A stretch of 64,000 bases of DNA from Obelidium mucronatum (GCA_025765595.1 JAIVFH010000062.1:151714-215713); one strand, 5' to 3'; shown: positions 1 to 12,222, counted from the first letter of the stretch. Program-made: numbers and translations. The notes: generated by a model from the sequence alone, not told the origin.

Positions 1-690
1 GAAGTAGGACCAAAGCGGACGTTCAAGTATTGGATCGAATTTTTAACCTTTCGCATGGTGTTTATGAAGTCTCCTCCAGCTTTTCAATGGGCATGTGTCC
101 GTAAATTATCATTCCTGGATACACATTTCCGTTTTAGAGATGTAGAAGTGGATAGCGACCATGAGTTGGTCCCTCCAGCCACCCACTGGCAAATTGTACT
201 ATCGAATGTCACAGGAACTATCCCGAAAGAGATTGGAAAGTTGGACGGGTTGCTGGTCGTCAAGTTGGGAAATTCTCTCTCTGGGCCGATTCCTGACGAA
301 TTTGGAAATTTGATTCATCTGCGAATGCTCGATTTGGGCTCGAACCGATTGTCTGGGCCGCTGCCGGGCGTGTTTGCGAGTCTCCGTTCATTGAAAATGC
401 TTGTATTGAGCAACAATCGATTGACAGGGTCCATTCCATCGTGGATTGGAAACCTGACGGCTCTGGTTGACCTTTGGTTGGACGGGAATCAATTTTCGGG
501 CGAGATTCCTGGGTCCGTTGGCAAGTTGACAAGTTTGGAATTTTTCAACGTGAGGGATAACAATCTGAGTGGGGAAATTCCTCCTGAGATGCAGCAGTTG
601 AAGGCTTTGGACGTTTTATGGGCATATGGGAATGCTGGTTTGACTTGCTCTTTCCATTTTCCACAATTGCGTGTTGGTGTGAATGAATAA
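1..690 (+). CDS. Leucine-rich repeat protein, 5' end outside window
   Basis: The reading frame is open from the first base of the window to a TAA at 688-690, so the gene probably starts upstream. The first internal Met is at position 55. From about residue 65 after that Met there are about five plant-type LRRs with the consensus LxxLxLxxNxLxGxIPxxxGxL (for example around SLSGPIPDEFGNL and RLTGSIPSWIGNL). This type forms a curved solenoid used for protein or ligand binding. No signal peptide, transmembrane segment or kinase domain is visible in the part seen, and the protein stops soon after the last repeat (GLTCSFHFP). Short LRR-only proteins of this kind are frequent in chytrids. The partner is unknown. 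Confidence 0.75.
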   Translation, partial: EVGPKRTFKYWIEFLTFRMVFMKSPPAFQWACVRKLSFLDTHFRFRDVEVDSDHELVPPATHWQIVLSNVTGTIPKEIGKLDGLLVVKLGNSLSGPIPDEFGNLIHLRMLDLGSNRLSGPLPGVFASLRSLKMLVLSNNRLTGSIPSWIGNLTALVDLWLDGNQFSGEIPGSVGKLTSLEFFNVRDNNLSGEIPPEMQQLKALDVLWAYGNAGLTCSFHFPQLRVGVNE

Positions 691-1109
691 TATCATCAAG
701 ATATGTATCATTGTATCGCAAAGGGGTTAGCGAGGTGAAGGGAATCAACTATATATATTTATCCCGTTATGTTATAATCTTGTGTCTTGACTTGTGATAA
801 CACGACATGTGACTAAAGTACCAGCAACGCTGCGCTCATAAAAAGCTTGGAAAGCAACAAATTGCTGCTTCCAATACTTTTCACTCCTTGATCAAACCGT
901 CCTTGTTGTTGTGCGCAAGTATTCAAGCCAGCCAATTTCGAAACAACCCCAAACCACCAAATTGAAAATCACACACACACCCAGAAAATTCATTACGACT
1001 CCAACTACAAGACAGCATCCATCCCTCACTGCCGCCTTGATCACCAACAGCATTCGACTACTTTCCATCCGCTCTCTCTTAGATACCTCTTTCGACTCCT
1101 AGAAAAGCA
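691..1109. other. Intergenic region upstream of chitin synthase
   Basis: No convincing gene. The last 200 bases before the chitin synthase ATG are C/A- and CT-rich (many CACACA, CAACC and CTCC stretches), a usual look for a fungal promoter/5' leader. The short ORF at 911-1102 has low-complexity composition and no family features. Confidence 0.5.
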
Positions 1110-4100
1110 ATGGGCAAACCAAGCGGGTCCAGCGACTATCTCCCTGAGCCGACGCTGCCGGACGTCGACACCGGCTTCCTCGACGACGAAGCCGTGTTTG
1201 CGGACGACCTGAATGACCTCCTGCGCGCCTCGCCGGTGACGAAAGAGCAAGTGTCGTTCGGCACCAATCTGCGCGCGAATGCGCCGCCGCTGCCTAGCAA
1301 CTCTAACAACACCAACAACAACTCCACCAAGCAAGTCGACCAGGACGGCAAGCTGCAGCTCGTGTCGCTCGGCCGCAAAAAGACGCTCACGCGGCCCAGC
1401 CGCCGCACGAGCGAGGCCGACGACGTGTTCGGCTCGCTCGCCCGGAAGAGCCTCAGGCGCGGCGGCGGCAAGAAGGGAACGCCGGCTGACGTCATCAAGG
1501 CAAACACGTGGGTGTACGCCTCGTGGGTGCTGACGTGCTGCATCCCAAGGCTGTTTATCGAAAAGGTGCTCAAGAAGGGCGATCCGCTCGTGCAGCAGGC
1601 GTACAGAGAGAAGGTCGCGCTGTGCGTCATCATCTTTGTCATGATGGGCATCGTCGGCTTCCTGACTTTCGGCTTCCAGAACGTGGTGTGTCCCACCGCA
1701 CGTGATCCTACTATCCACCTGCCTTACTCGGAACTGAGGCCTCGTACCGATTCGAATAATATTGCCATTCATGGGGTCTTGTATACCACCTCGAGTGCTG
1801 ACCATGTCACTTTTTATGGTGCCAAAATTAAGGAAGTCGTTCAACAAGGGAATGGTGGCGATTTTGGTTTAATGTTTCCTCCTGCAAGAGGAAAAGGGAA
1901 TTGCGCCGCTTTTGATTTCGCCGTTTATCCTTTGTTTCCTTGTACTGCTGTGATTCCTTTTACCGGTGCGGTTTTATGGCCTAACCAGTTGAGTTTTGAT
2001 CATCGCCGAAGGCGATCATATACCGCCGTAGGCGGTTCTCTACCGCCGAAGGCGGTGTTTTTACCGATTCCGCCGTAGGCGGATGTCTACCGCCGTAGGC
2101 GGTTCTCTACCGCCGAAGGCGGTTCTCTACCGCCGTAGGCGGTTCCCTACCGCCGAAGGCGGTTCTCTACCGCCGAAGGCGGTTCTCTACCGCCGAAGGC
2201 GGTGTGTCTTTTTTTTCTTTGTCTTTATTCTTCATTCACCGCCGTAGGCGGTGTGTGTGTCTTTCTTTTGTCTTCAACGCCTACACCGCCGTAGGCGGTG
2301 CGTCTTTTCTTTTTTCTTCAACGCCTACCGCCGTAGGCGGTGTGTCTTTCTTTTTTCTTTTGTCTTCAACGCCTACCGCCGTAGGCGGTGTGTCTTTTTT
2401 TTTCTTTTGTCTTCAACGCCTACCGCCGTAGGCGGTGTGTCTTTTCTTTCGTCTTCAAAGCCTACCGCCTCTTTCTTTTGTTTTCAACGCCTACCGCCGT
2501 AGGCGGTGTGTCTTTTTTTTTCTTTTGTCTTCAACGCCTACCGCCGTAGGCGGTGTGTCTTTTCTTTTGTCTTCAACGCCTACCGCCGTAGGCGGTGTTT
2601 CTTTCTTTTGTCTTCAACGCCTACCGCCGTAGGCGGTGTGTCTTTTTTTTTTGTCTTCAACGCCTACCGCCGTAGGCGGTGTGTCTTTCTTTTTTCTTTT
2701 GTCTTCAACGCCTACCGCCGTAGGCGGTGTGTCTTTTTTTTTCTTTTGTCTTCAACGCCTACCGCCGTAGGCGGTGTGTCTTTTCTTTCGTCTTCAAAGC
2801 CTACCGCCTCTTTCTTTTGTTTTCAACGCCTACCGCCGTAGGCGGTGTGTCTTTTTTTTTCTTTTGTCTTCAACGCCTACCGCCGTAGGCGGTGTGTCTT
2901 TTCTTTTGTCTTCAACGCCTACCGCCGTAGGCGGTGTTTCTTTCTTTTGTCTTCAACGCCTACCGCCGTAGGCGGTGTGTCTTTTTTTTTTGTCTTCAAC
3001 GCCTACCGCCGTAGGCGGTGTGTCTTTTTTTTTGTCTTCAACGCCTACCGCCGTAGGCGGTGTTTCTTTCTTTTGTCTTCAACGCCTACCGCCGTAGGCG
3101 GTGTGTCTTCTTTTTTCTTAGTCTTCAACGCCTACCGCCGTAGGCGGTGTGTCTTCTTTTTCTTTACCATTTTTCCACCACAAGACATCCATCTACAAAC
3201 AACTAAAAAGCAATGACATAGAACCATTGTCGCAACCTTTACAAATACCACGCTTCAACAAAATCCTACTGGTCCTGGAATTTGTCACAAGCCAACATCA
3301 GATCTCAGTTCCATGGTCAAATGGCAGGGAGATGTCATTGCCAATTATACAGAAGTTGCTCGGATGGCCAAAGCTGGCAAGAAAATCATGATTATTAGCG
3401 GAAATGTATTGGACATTTCTCCTTTTTTCGCACCCAAGCTTTAATAGTTCCATTTTTGGTATGGTTTTTTTGCTGCAAATTTTTTCTTTTAAACAAGCTT
3501 TAACATTGAATCTTTTAAGGCGCTGACGTGACAACGTTGATCCGTGCTCACAACGGCAAAGACTGCCACCCGCGCGTTTGCAATCAATGGCCTCCTTCCC
3601 GTCGGCGCCTGTCTCACCGATTACCTCAAAATCGCCAAAGTCGATTCCGTATCCCCGAACTGCTTTTGCCGCCTCCGTTATTGTCTGGGTTTCCCTCATG
3701 ATCATCTTGTTTGTTGTCTTGGCGCAATTCTTCCTTGCCTTGTACTTCAAATATGCCATTGGATGGACTCTTGGAAACAACAAGGCATACCGCCGAGCCA
3801 TGGATGACTTGAAACGTCGTCGCCAGGAATTTGGTCGTTCTGGAGAAGCCAAGCCTGATTCAGAGCTCAAATTTGCGGGACACAAGAACCGTGCGGACTT
3901 GGAAGGTGATATTATCCCTTACAACCCACATGGAGGCGGTGCTTTTGGTATCTCCAACTCGATTCATACAAGCTCTACTGGCGATTCTGGCGGTGGCAAC
4001 TGCGGCAGACGGTGGTCTTACCCAAGGCAACAGAAGCTCTTCTTTTGTCAATGCAGCAGACGGCGGTCTCACCCAAGGCAACAGAAACTCTTCATTCGTC

Positions 4101-6560
4101 AGACTCGCATCCACCGTCGGTGTAAGCGCAGTCCGCAGCTCCGTCGTCGTCTCTGGATCCCGATCAGCCGCGCACACCCGTGAAACCAACCGCGACGCCT
4201 TGGACCCCTCCAGAAACTGGAACGCCCAATTCGGATTCATGGAAATCGAAGGCCCCACCCTCGACGCCCAAACCAATGGAATCTTGAACGACCCCACCCT
4301 TGATGCATTGTCTCTGTCTTCGTCACCTGTTACTCTGAAGGAGAAAAGTCCCTCAAGGCTACACTCAACTCGATTGCTCACAGTTACTACCCTGGAACGC
4401 ATAAAGTCTTGTTTGTTATTGCAGATGGTATCGTTAAAGGTTCTGAGAACGACCAAACGACTCCGGATATTTTGATTGACATGATTGAAGTGGATGAACG
4501 ATTCCCCAAGGATGACCCACGGCTCGGTGGAAGCCCTGAATCATACAGTTATGTCGCCATTGCTGACGGTGCCAACCGTAAAAACTATGCCAAAGTCTAC
4601 GCTGGTTGGTACAAGTACGATTCAACTCCAGAGGAACCCGCAAAACCAAAGAAATCCCGATTCGGCGGCAAAAAGTCCACCACAATCGAAATGGATACCC
4701 TCAACGGAAGCGGCACTACCGACGAAGATGCCCCTGCACACATGAAAACCCTCAAAAAGCGTTCCGAAGGCCGCGTGCCCATGATTTTAATTGTCAAGGT
4801 TGGAAACGACGAAGAACGAAACCCAAACAAACCAGCCGCCAAGCCCGGAAACCGTGGAAAGCGAGACTCGCAAGTCTTGCTCATGAATTTTTTGGCCAAA
4901 GTCATGTTTGATGATCGAATGACTGAATTGGAGTTTGACATCTTTTTCAAGCTTTTTACGATTACTGGTGTGAACCCGGAAAAGTATGAAGCCTTGTTGA
5001 TGGTGGATGCAGATACACGTGTCTATCCTGATGCCCTTTCGCATATGATTGCGTGTTTGTTGAAGGACGATCGTGTGATGGGACTTTGTGGGGAGACCAA
5101 GATTTCCAACAAGTGGGATTCTTGGGTGACCATGATTCAAGTGTTTGAGTACTTTATTTCTCACCACATGACCAAGGCCTTTGAGTCTGTCTTTGGTGGA
5201 TGCACCTGTCTGCCTGGTTGTTTCTCAATGTACCGTATCAAGACTCCCAAAGGTCCCAACGGTTTCTGGGTGCCTATTCTCGCGAACCCGGACATCGTGG
5301 AGGAATACTCTGAACACATTGTTGATACATTGCACAAGAAGAATCTGTTGTTGTTGGGTGAAGATCGTTTCTTGTCGACCATCATGCTTCGTAGTTTCCC
5401 GAAACGAAGGATGGTGTTTGTTCCACCTGCTGTTTGCAAGACTGTGGTTCCGGATACGTTTAAAGTGTTGTTGTCGCAACGTCGTCGTTGGATTAACTCT
5501 ACGATTCATAACTTGATGGAGTTGTTGTTGGTTAAGGATTTGTGTGGAACTTTTTGCATCTCCATGCAGGTTTGTGTTTTCTTTGGTTATAGTTGCATAC
5601 TTTTTTAACGCTTCTTTTTTTTGCCATCAGTTTGTCATTTTCATGAACTTGGTTGGAACTGTCGTCCTCCCCGCGGCCATCACTTTCACAATCACAATCC
5701 TCATCCTCACAGTAACCCAAGTCGGCGCCGACACTGAACTCCCTTTAATCCTCCTCGCCTTGATTCTCGGCCTCCCCGCCGTCCTCATTCTCATGACCGC
5801 GAACCGACCAATTTACATTTTCTGGATGCTCATTTACCTCATTTCCCTACCAATTTGGAACTTTGTCCTCCCCATCTACGCATTCTGGCATTTCGATGAC
5901 TTTTCCTGGGGAGCCACGCGTCGTGTTGCAGGTGAAGACTTATCGCATGACCACTCGGCGCGAGAAGGAGAGTTTGATGGAAAAGGGATCAACATGAAGC
6001 GGTGGAGTGAGTGGGTTAAAGTTCGGAGACTTGAACATGAACGGATCGAGTATGAACGGAATCCTGCCCTTTATGAAATGAAGCGGTCGTCGCGGTATTA
6101 TAGTGCGTCCATGTCGGATGCGGGGTCGGCGGTTGGTGGCGGGCAGCAGCAGCGTGGGTCGACTGTTATCACGGGCCCACCAATGTTGCCGACGGGGTTG
6201 GTGATGCCTCCGATTTTCAATGATAATCGAGCTAGTTATTATAGTCATGGTGGGGGGGTGGGGATGTTGCCGCCGCCTCCTCCGCCTGGGTTTGTGATGC
6301 CGCGGGGGGCTATGCCGGGGCCGCCTCCACCGGGGTTGATGCCGGGTGCGATGCCGGGGCCGCCGCCGCCTGGGTTCATACATGGGGCTATGCCGGGGCC
6401 GCCGCCTCCTGGATTGATTATGCCGTTTACAGCTTCCACCGACGTTGGGGGGTGTGTCGCCGAGTACTTATAACAGCAGTTCCTCGCTTTTGGGGAGTCA
6501 GGCGGGTGTGAATCAGAGGCTACCGGGGTCAAGTAGTAGTGAAGATTCGGATTCATTGTG
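1110..6560 (+). CDS. Chitin synthase (class IV/Chs3-like), frame-broken
   Basis: Family 2 glycosyltransferase polymerising GlcNAc from UDP-GlcNAc at the plasma membrane. Visible: hydrophilic N-terminus; membrane segments near 1500-1690; a Chs3-like lumenal segment after the repeat array (3225-3440); another membrane segment at 3660-3760; then the catalytic domain with [11 protein letters not shown] (about 4322), [12 protein letters not shown] (about 5002), GEDRFLS (about 5358) and QRRRWINST (about 5477). An intron at 5570-5630 precedes the C-terminal membrane segments and a Pro-rich tail with repeated PGPPPPG blocks. The 2001-3148 palindrome array lies inside the gene, probably in an intron. 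Frame changes are needed near 3560-3660, 4000, 4305 and in the G6 run at 6447-6452; removing one G there gives an end at 6560 instead of 6473. The catalytic part from 4409 to 6446 is intact. Family is certain; the class is inferred from the extended architecture. Confidence 0.88.
2001..3148. repeat. Palindromic minisatellite inside chitin synthase
   Basis: About 30 copies of the palindrome accgccgtaggcggt (6-bp arms, 3-nt loop GTA, or GAA in the first part). From 2001 to about 2200 the copies are spaced about 22 bp apart with TTCTC between them. From 2200 to 3148 they are 40-60 bp apart, separated by a pyrimidine tract ending in TCTTCAACGCC. A higher-order tandem duplication of 339 bp covers about 2330-3027, including a truncated palindrome that recurs at about 2460 and 2799. 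ORFs read through it ([13 protein letters not shown]) are repeat translations, not proteins. Confidence 0.95.
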
Positions 6561-6979
6561 ATTTTTTCTTTTTTTGTTATCCTGATGCCGTTTTTATTTT
6601 TTCATTTCGTTCTGGTTAAGTTTCTCCATTTTTTTTAGACTGTGATCTCTTTTGTTGTTTTTTTTTTGAACCATGTCTCACACTTCCATATCCGTCATTT
6701 ACCATAAAGGAAAAAAATAGAACTTTTTAACCTCTTTTTATTTGTGTTCTTTTGAGCGTAATTTTTTTGTTGTACATGGCAAATATGGCGATCCGTTAGT
6801 TTTGCGTTCATCCAATTGAGTTTCATTCTGTCTAAGCAGTTTTCAGATATCGAATTCAGAGAAATTCAAACACATCTTCCATTTGCACTCGTTTTTTCGT
6901 CCCCATTACAATTATTTATTCAACTTGAGAGCAAAAAGGTGAACCCCACTTGTCCAAGCCACAATACCATTTCGCTCTT
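6561..6979. other. Convergent 3' intergenic region
   Basis: T-rich sequence between the convergent chitin synthase and WD40 genes. It probably holds both 3' UTRs. No gene or RNA recognised. Confidence 0.5.
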
Positions 6980-9347
6980 CTACAGCTTCCCCAACATCGA
7001 GTAACAGTTCGTCGCCACATACAATCCATCCCTGAATAAGAGAAACATTGGATTCAGCCTTTCCGATTCACACCATCCAACCACCGATGCAAATGAATTG
7101 CTCCCAGAATTCAAAGTCTTGATACAACCTCCAGTTTCCACTGACCAAACTTTAATCAAATCATCCCCACCTTCAGAAACAAGTGCCGTTCCATCCTCAG
7201 AAAACGCGACGGAGAACACCCATTCAGTGTGTCCTTCAAAGCAATGGACCTCCTCGCCTGATTCCAAAGACCAAACTTTGACTTTGTTGTCTCCAGTCCC
7301 TGTGGCCAAGAACTTGCCATCAAACGAGAAAGCCACAGCGTGGATTGATTCGACGTCGTCTTTCAAAGTGGATAGGCATTCTCCAGTTTCGGTGGACCAG
7401 ATTCGGGTCGTGGTGTCGTTGGATCCTGATGCGACAGTTTTTCCGTCTGCCGAGAAAGCGACAGGATAGAATACTTCCAGTATGGTTGTTGAAGGTGTGG
7501 AGACATTTGCCAGTTTCAGTGGACCATAATTTCACTGTTTTATCCAAGGACCCGGATACCACAAGTTTGTCATTGTCAGACAAGGCAAGACACGTAACAA
7601 AGTCGCCATGGCCTTCAAGAGTCCTGGTACAGTCCCCGAATTCCGTGGACCAAATTTTGACGGTGTTGTCTCGTGATCCTGAGACTGCAGTTTTACCATC
7701 CAAGGATAACGCGAATGAAGTGATCCTGTCCGAGTGTGAATCTGTATTCGCGTCCGCGTTCGTTTCATCAAGGGTATATAGCTTGATTGACGCGTCAAAA
7801 TGACCCTGAGATCAGGGTTTTGTTGTCGATTGATAAGGCTGCGGATGAAGAGTAGCCTTCAATGGTTTTGAAAGCACTCGCCGAATTCAATTGATGAAAA
7901 CTTGATGGTTGTATCGCAGGATCCAGTCACTAAAGTCTTGTTGTCGGATGTAAATCCAACGTGGTAAACAGATAGTGTGTGAGTCGTCAAAGGTCTGGAT
8001 GCATTCGCCGGTTTCTATGGACCATAAGATTCACAATTCCATTTTCAGAACCACCTGCGACAATTTTGCAATCCAATGATAGAGCAACAGAATTGATGGG
8101 GCCAGAGTCGTTTTGAAACGTCTTGATGCAATTTCCACTCTCGATGGACCAAAGCTTGATTGTTGCGTCATCCGATCCAGAAACAATCCATTTCTTTTCC
8201 AAAGACAAGGCGACGGACCAAATCCAGCCGTCATGTCCTTCAAACGTGTTTACACATTCCCCAGTTTCACAAGCCCACATTCGGACAGCTTTATCACTGG
8301 ATCCAGATACCAAACTTTTCCCTGTCAAGTGAAAACGCGATGGACGTAACAGATCCTCCAGAGTGGTCCAGGGTTCTGATGCATTCTCCCGTTTCCACAG
8401 ACCACAGTTTAACGGTTGCGTCTTTTGATCCAGACGCAACTACTCTCCCGTCAGCAGATAGAGCGACTGAATTGACATTTTCAGAATGGCAAATAGTGTG
8501 GACGCATTCCCCTGTTTTGGCATTCCAAATCTTGACGGTATTGTCTGCAGATCCAGACACCATTGTTTTACCATCGTTTGACAAGGCTACAGATTTCACT
8601 TCTTCTGTATGACCATAGAAACAGTAAGGTCCCCATGCCAGTTCCCTGCCTGCAGTTAACTTGGCAGGTGCCAAGTGCTGATATGACTTGAAGTACTGCT
8701 GTATTTTGAGGAACGAGAATAAGAGCGTGCCGATACTACTTGAAGAGGATTGGCAAGGAGCTGGGTCCTGAAATTAAAGGCAACGCGTCCCAAGTCAGCA
8801 AAGATGGATTGAATAAACCGACATTCTTCAGCAGATTCGAATGAGGATAAAAACGATGCGCTTTGGATGGAAGCAACAACCGGGAAGATTTTGGGTAGAC
8901 TCTTGAGTAAGAGGAGAGCTTCCAAGTAAAAGGCAAGTTTCGTTTGGGCAAACTGATGAAGCTTTGAGTTCAATGACTGCTTTTCTTCATTAGTGGATGC
9001 CTCAGCGATGGCATCAAAATAGTGCGTGTGCCAGTTTAATACTGCATATTGAAGAGATCTTGTGAGCGCACTACTTGACCACGTTGGGTTGGTGTTTGAG
9101 GCATTGATATCAGCCATATTTTGCAAGAGATTCGCATTCATAATCTCCAAGCAAGCGTTTGCGATTTCGATGGACGTGCCGCTGACGAGATCTTGGGAAA
9201 AGGGTTCGGAAACATTAAGAAGTAAATATTTTGAAATTAGCACTGTTGATCGAAAACTTAACAAAGCCCTGTCCTACCTTTCTCTGCCAAACCAACATCG
9301 TGTCCGTTAGCATTATTGGAGTCATTGGTGACGGGATCATGGCTCAT
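6980..9347 (-). CDS. NWD-type WD40 repeat protein lacking NACHT, frame-broken
   Basis: Exon 1 is 9347-9278 (ATG AGC CAT...) and a clean intron spans 9277-9192; exon 2 continues in frame. The N-terminal ~200 residues are helical and match the linker that precedes WD40 repeats in fungal NACHT-WD (NWD/STAND) proteins, including a segment ending NPLQV followed by LLFSFL. About 12 WD40 repeats follow, each with the S(V/I)A(L/F)S..G....SGS.D.T(V/I)K(I/L)W signature, up to a stop at 6980. A WD40 propeller binds other proteins. No NACHT P-loop ATPase is encoded upstream, so this is a truncated or stand-alone sensor half. Frame shifts are needed at about 8725 and several times between 8350 and 7350. 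Either assembly indels or gene decay could explain them. The reading order and repeats leave no doubt about the domain. Confidence 0.75.
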
Positions 9348-9433
9348 TGTTCACTAATAAGATGATTTTTGGAAAGAAACAAGAAAAACCGCCAGCCACA
9401 AAGTCTGCGGCTTGTCGAGACAACCAGCTGTTA

Positions 9434-10020
9434 TTAATATCGAGCATTATTATGCTGAAAGTGTTTCTTTCTTATTAATCTTCCATTCATCTTCTTTAAA
9501 ATTTTGTCGTCTCCTCTTCTTGGCGGCTTGTACGCCTCATCGGCCTTCCCCTCGCCTGTCCGAGCGCGCTTCCTCGGACCTTTTTTTGGCTTGGCACTTG
9601 GCGCCCCCACATCTACCTGCATCTGTTCAAAGGCAGCCCCCGCCCCGTGCACCTCCAACTCCTCAAACACCGCCGCCTCCGGCAGTTCCTTCCAGCAATC
9701 CCAAAATCCCGTCACAGCGGTAATGGGCGTTGATCGCGCCGGCAGGTAGGAATGACAGGTGCGGGAGGGGTGGCAGCAGCGATATCTGGAATAGCCTCAA
9801 GGCTGTCCCGAATGCTGCGTGGTGTGCCTCGATTGCCTCTGCAGGGATGGCAGGGGCTGGTGGCGCAACAGCTGCGATATCGGGAATCGCGTTGACAACA
9901 GTTGCCTCAGGAGCGGCAAAACTGTGGAGAGAAAACAAGACCGAATGGCTGCCAAAGTCCCAGCGACCGCCAGCTCGATTAGCAAGCAGCACCGTTCCAT
10001 TTCGATTGCGTGTGTGGGAA
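9434..10020 (-). pseudogene. Cassette gene family, copy A (truncated)
   Basis: Exon-2-like sequence of the small gene family also found at 17819-18612 and 46952-47744. It keeps the RGGRWDFGSHSVLFSL and ATVVNAIPD segments, the acidic/Gly linker and the basic tail (KPKKGPRKRARTG). An extra ~80 bp lies between the conserved HHAAFG and ILGLLEG motifs (about 9730-9830), and a frame shift occurs near 9665. No exon 1 is present upstream; the sequence instead runs into a repeat shared with 17420. Judged a 5'-truncated, dead copy. Confidence 0.8.
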
Positions 10021-10320
10021 AGGGGTTTGGATTTGTTCTTGGAAGTGATATCTGTCAGTTATGCAGATGGGAGGGATAGGATTCTTCATTTCAACAAGCA
10101 AGAGGGAGTTGGAAAGCTTTGAGTATCTAAATCAGAATTGTGGAGTTCTTTGTTTTTATAGAATTGAAACTGTGGTATTGTTACGTTTTGGTGTGCTTTC
10201 TTTTTCAGGGTCTCTTCCAAACAAACCCACACACAGTAAACAAACAACGAATTCATCTGCTCTGACTGAAATTCAGCATTGCTGGGGAATACCAAAACTA
10301 AAATCGCGGCTGCAGTAGTT
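10021..10320. repeat. Dispersed repeat shared with 17415-17650
   Basis: Begins with ggatttgttcttgga, continues through a conserved GAGTAT.TAAATCAGAATT stretch and ends near a segment with CCAAACAAACCCACAC and TCTGACTGAAATTCA. The same order recurs at 17415-17650 with substitutions and small indels. It lies next to degenerate members of the cassette gene family in both places, so it is probably part of an older or different version of that cassette. Confidence 0.7.
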
Positions 10321-10476
10321 TTATTCTTTTGATGCAGGATATAATTGGATGGTGAAATTCAAGCTGTTTCATAATCTGCTGCTCCTGCAAAGTATGTGAT
10401 TGTAGCCCAATTGAAACCAAAGTAAGACCAAAAAAACGAAGCAATAATAAACTTGAAAATTTGTCGATGATGGCGT

Positions 10477-12043
10477 TTATTCCACAGCCATCACACATAC
10501 AATGGCTATTTCTCCAGAATAGAGGGTTGGAATTCCATTCTCATCAATTGGTATGCTATTATGACATATTCCACCCTGAAACTCGGACCGATTCTTCTGA
10601 GAGAGTCTGAAGTTAAATCTAGAGGCACAGAGGAGAGTATGGACAAGCTGAACAGATGAAGTTAGATAATCCTGTAAGTGAAAGAAACTACACACAAAAA
10701 AACCTTATTGCCTCTAAAGTAACGAAATTGAATTTTCACTCCTATCTGAGGCCTTGGATCGTATGGAATCCCAAAATTTGCAGCAAACTTTTCGGAAGGA
10801 CACCGATAAAGACTGGGCCAGATAAAGCCTTCTGCAGAATGTGTTCTGAGTTGCCAAAAGGACCCCGCTATTGGAATTCTTGAGCAATCCATGGTAGTAA
10901 AACAATGTACACACCATAGAAAAATTCAGCGATTGATTCATTGTTAGCAAGTAAAAAACCATTTTGAAAGTGGTTTGCTGGAATGACTGCCGCAATTCGA
11001 TATGGCTCAAATGTTGATTGATTCCAAATTGGTACTTGCACAACTGAAGAGAGGGCAGACTTGGAAAATACCCTCTCATCAACCGGACAAAGAAGCTTGG
11101 TGGATTCAATTGACGCTTTTTGGATGGCAGCACTCAGCTGTCCACGCCTCCAATGTGCCTTCATTAGCAAATCCTCTTGGATAAGTCCTTCTTCACTAAT
11201 CCCAACCAACTCCGAAATCGACATCTGACTAAATATAACACATTTTGAGAGAGTTTCGACCAATCTTTGACGTGATTCGCTTCTTTCGGTAACAGGTTGT
11301 GCAGTTGGATCATTTGATTCGTCTGCGGCAGCCCTGCCTTCACGCTCCGCCCAAACTGTTTTAATCAAATCGTATCGTTTTCTTTCAGACTCCACAAAGC
11401 AAAAGTTGGAACCAAGGATCTTGACCAGCCATTCTTCAGAAAGATTGGACAAGCATGCTCGATCGGTGGCAGCATTCCGGCAAAGAAAAGATAAACAGAC
11501 TTCAAGGAGATCCTTGGAATATTCACCATAGCAGAATGAATCAGCAAATAAAAGAAAAGTGGATGCATTTCCGGAATTCAAGCTGGCTTGTACAAAAGAA
11601 ACGCAAAGTTTGCAAAGACTCTGATCATTGAAAAAACATGCCGTAGCTGAAAAAATCGTCAGCCTCATTTGCTGAAATCCTTAATTCAATACGAACCGAG
11701 CAATGACTTTACGTTGTCATCAGAGATAGCGTTTTCAGGGTAGATTCCGTACATCCTGTACATGTCCAAGATGTTATTAAAAAGGCGAGAAAATTCAAAG
11801 GATATCATACCTGCGAAAAACGATAGTGACAGCGTCCAAAGTGATGTTTGGGTCATCAAAAGTCAACTCCAACACATCCTTGTTCTGATCGCTCCATGAC
11901 CCATTAAACAAGCTACTGAAATATGAATTGGAGACGAGAATGTTTCTGTGTAAATGGAAGCTGTGGTTGAATGCCTTGATTTCGATATCGGAGAATTGCT
12001 TTGAGACAAAGAGAGTATCGAGAGAAGCCAAGAGTTTGTTCAC
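10477..12043 (-). CDS. BTB/POZ-BACK domain protein
   Basis: Exon 1 (from ATG at 12043) encodes the BTB fold: KQFSDIEIKAFNHSFHLHRNIL, SYFSSLFNG, then TIVFRR. A short intron is followed by MYGIYPENAISDDN, then a 44-bp intron (gtaaag...ttcag) to QMRLTIFSATACFFND, matching the usual end of a BTB domain. A long exon (11668-10870) carries the helical BACK-like region. Two further introns lead to a C-terminal beta-rich part ending SGEIAIVCVMAVE at 10477. BTB-BACK proteins often serve as Cullin-3 substrate adaptors; germ-cell-less-like proteins have a similar layout. The substrate is unknown. The exact exon 4 frame near 10870 is uncertain. Confidence 0.8.
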
Positions 12044-12222
12044 GTGAGAAGATTTGAAACTGGAAGCTGTTTGATTTTTAAACGGTGGGGGTTAATTAGC
12101 GTCGATAGGTAGCAACTAAACACTAAACGATTGTCATATTTCTCCATTTTTTTTAAATACTGTACCGAACACCAATCGAACACCATCATCGAATATCAAA
12201 TGAGTGAAAATTAATACGTCCG

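Noticed and set aside
1041..1847. Long minus-strand ORF opposite chitin synthase exon 1
   Set aside because: Shadow ORF in GC-rich coding sequence; Arg/His-rich composition without domains.
2200..3148. CRISPR-like array (short palindromic repeats with regular spacing)
   Set aside because: Eukaryotic gene context, no cas genes, and the spacers are the same pyrimidine tract rather than unique sequences.
2204..3216. Long ORFs with [17 protein letters not shown] repeats as a repetitive protein
   Set aside because: They are open only because the palindrome array lacks stops in those frames. Different frames are used in different parts and the composition follows the DNA repeat.
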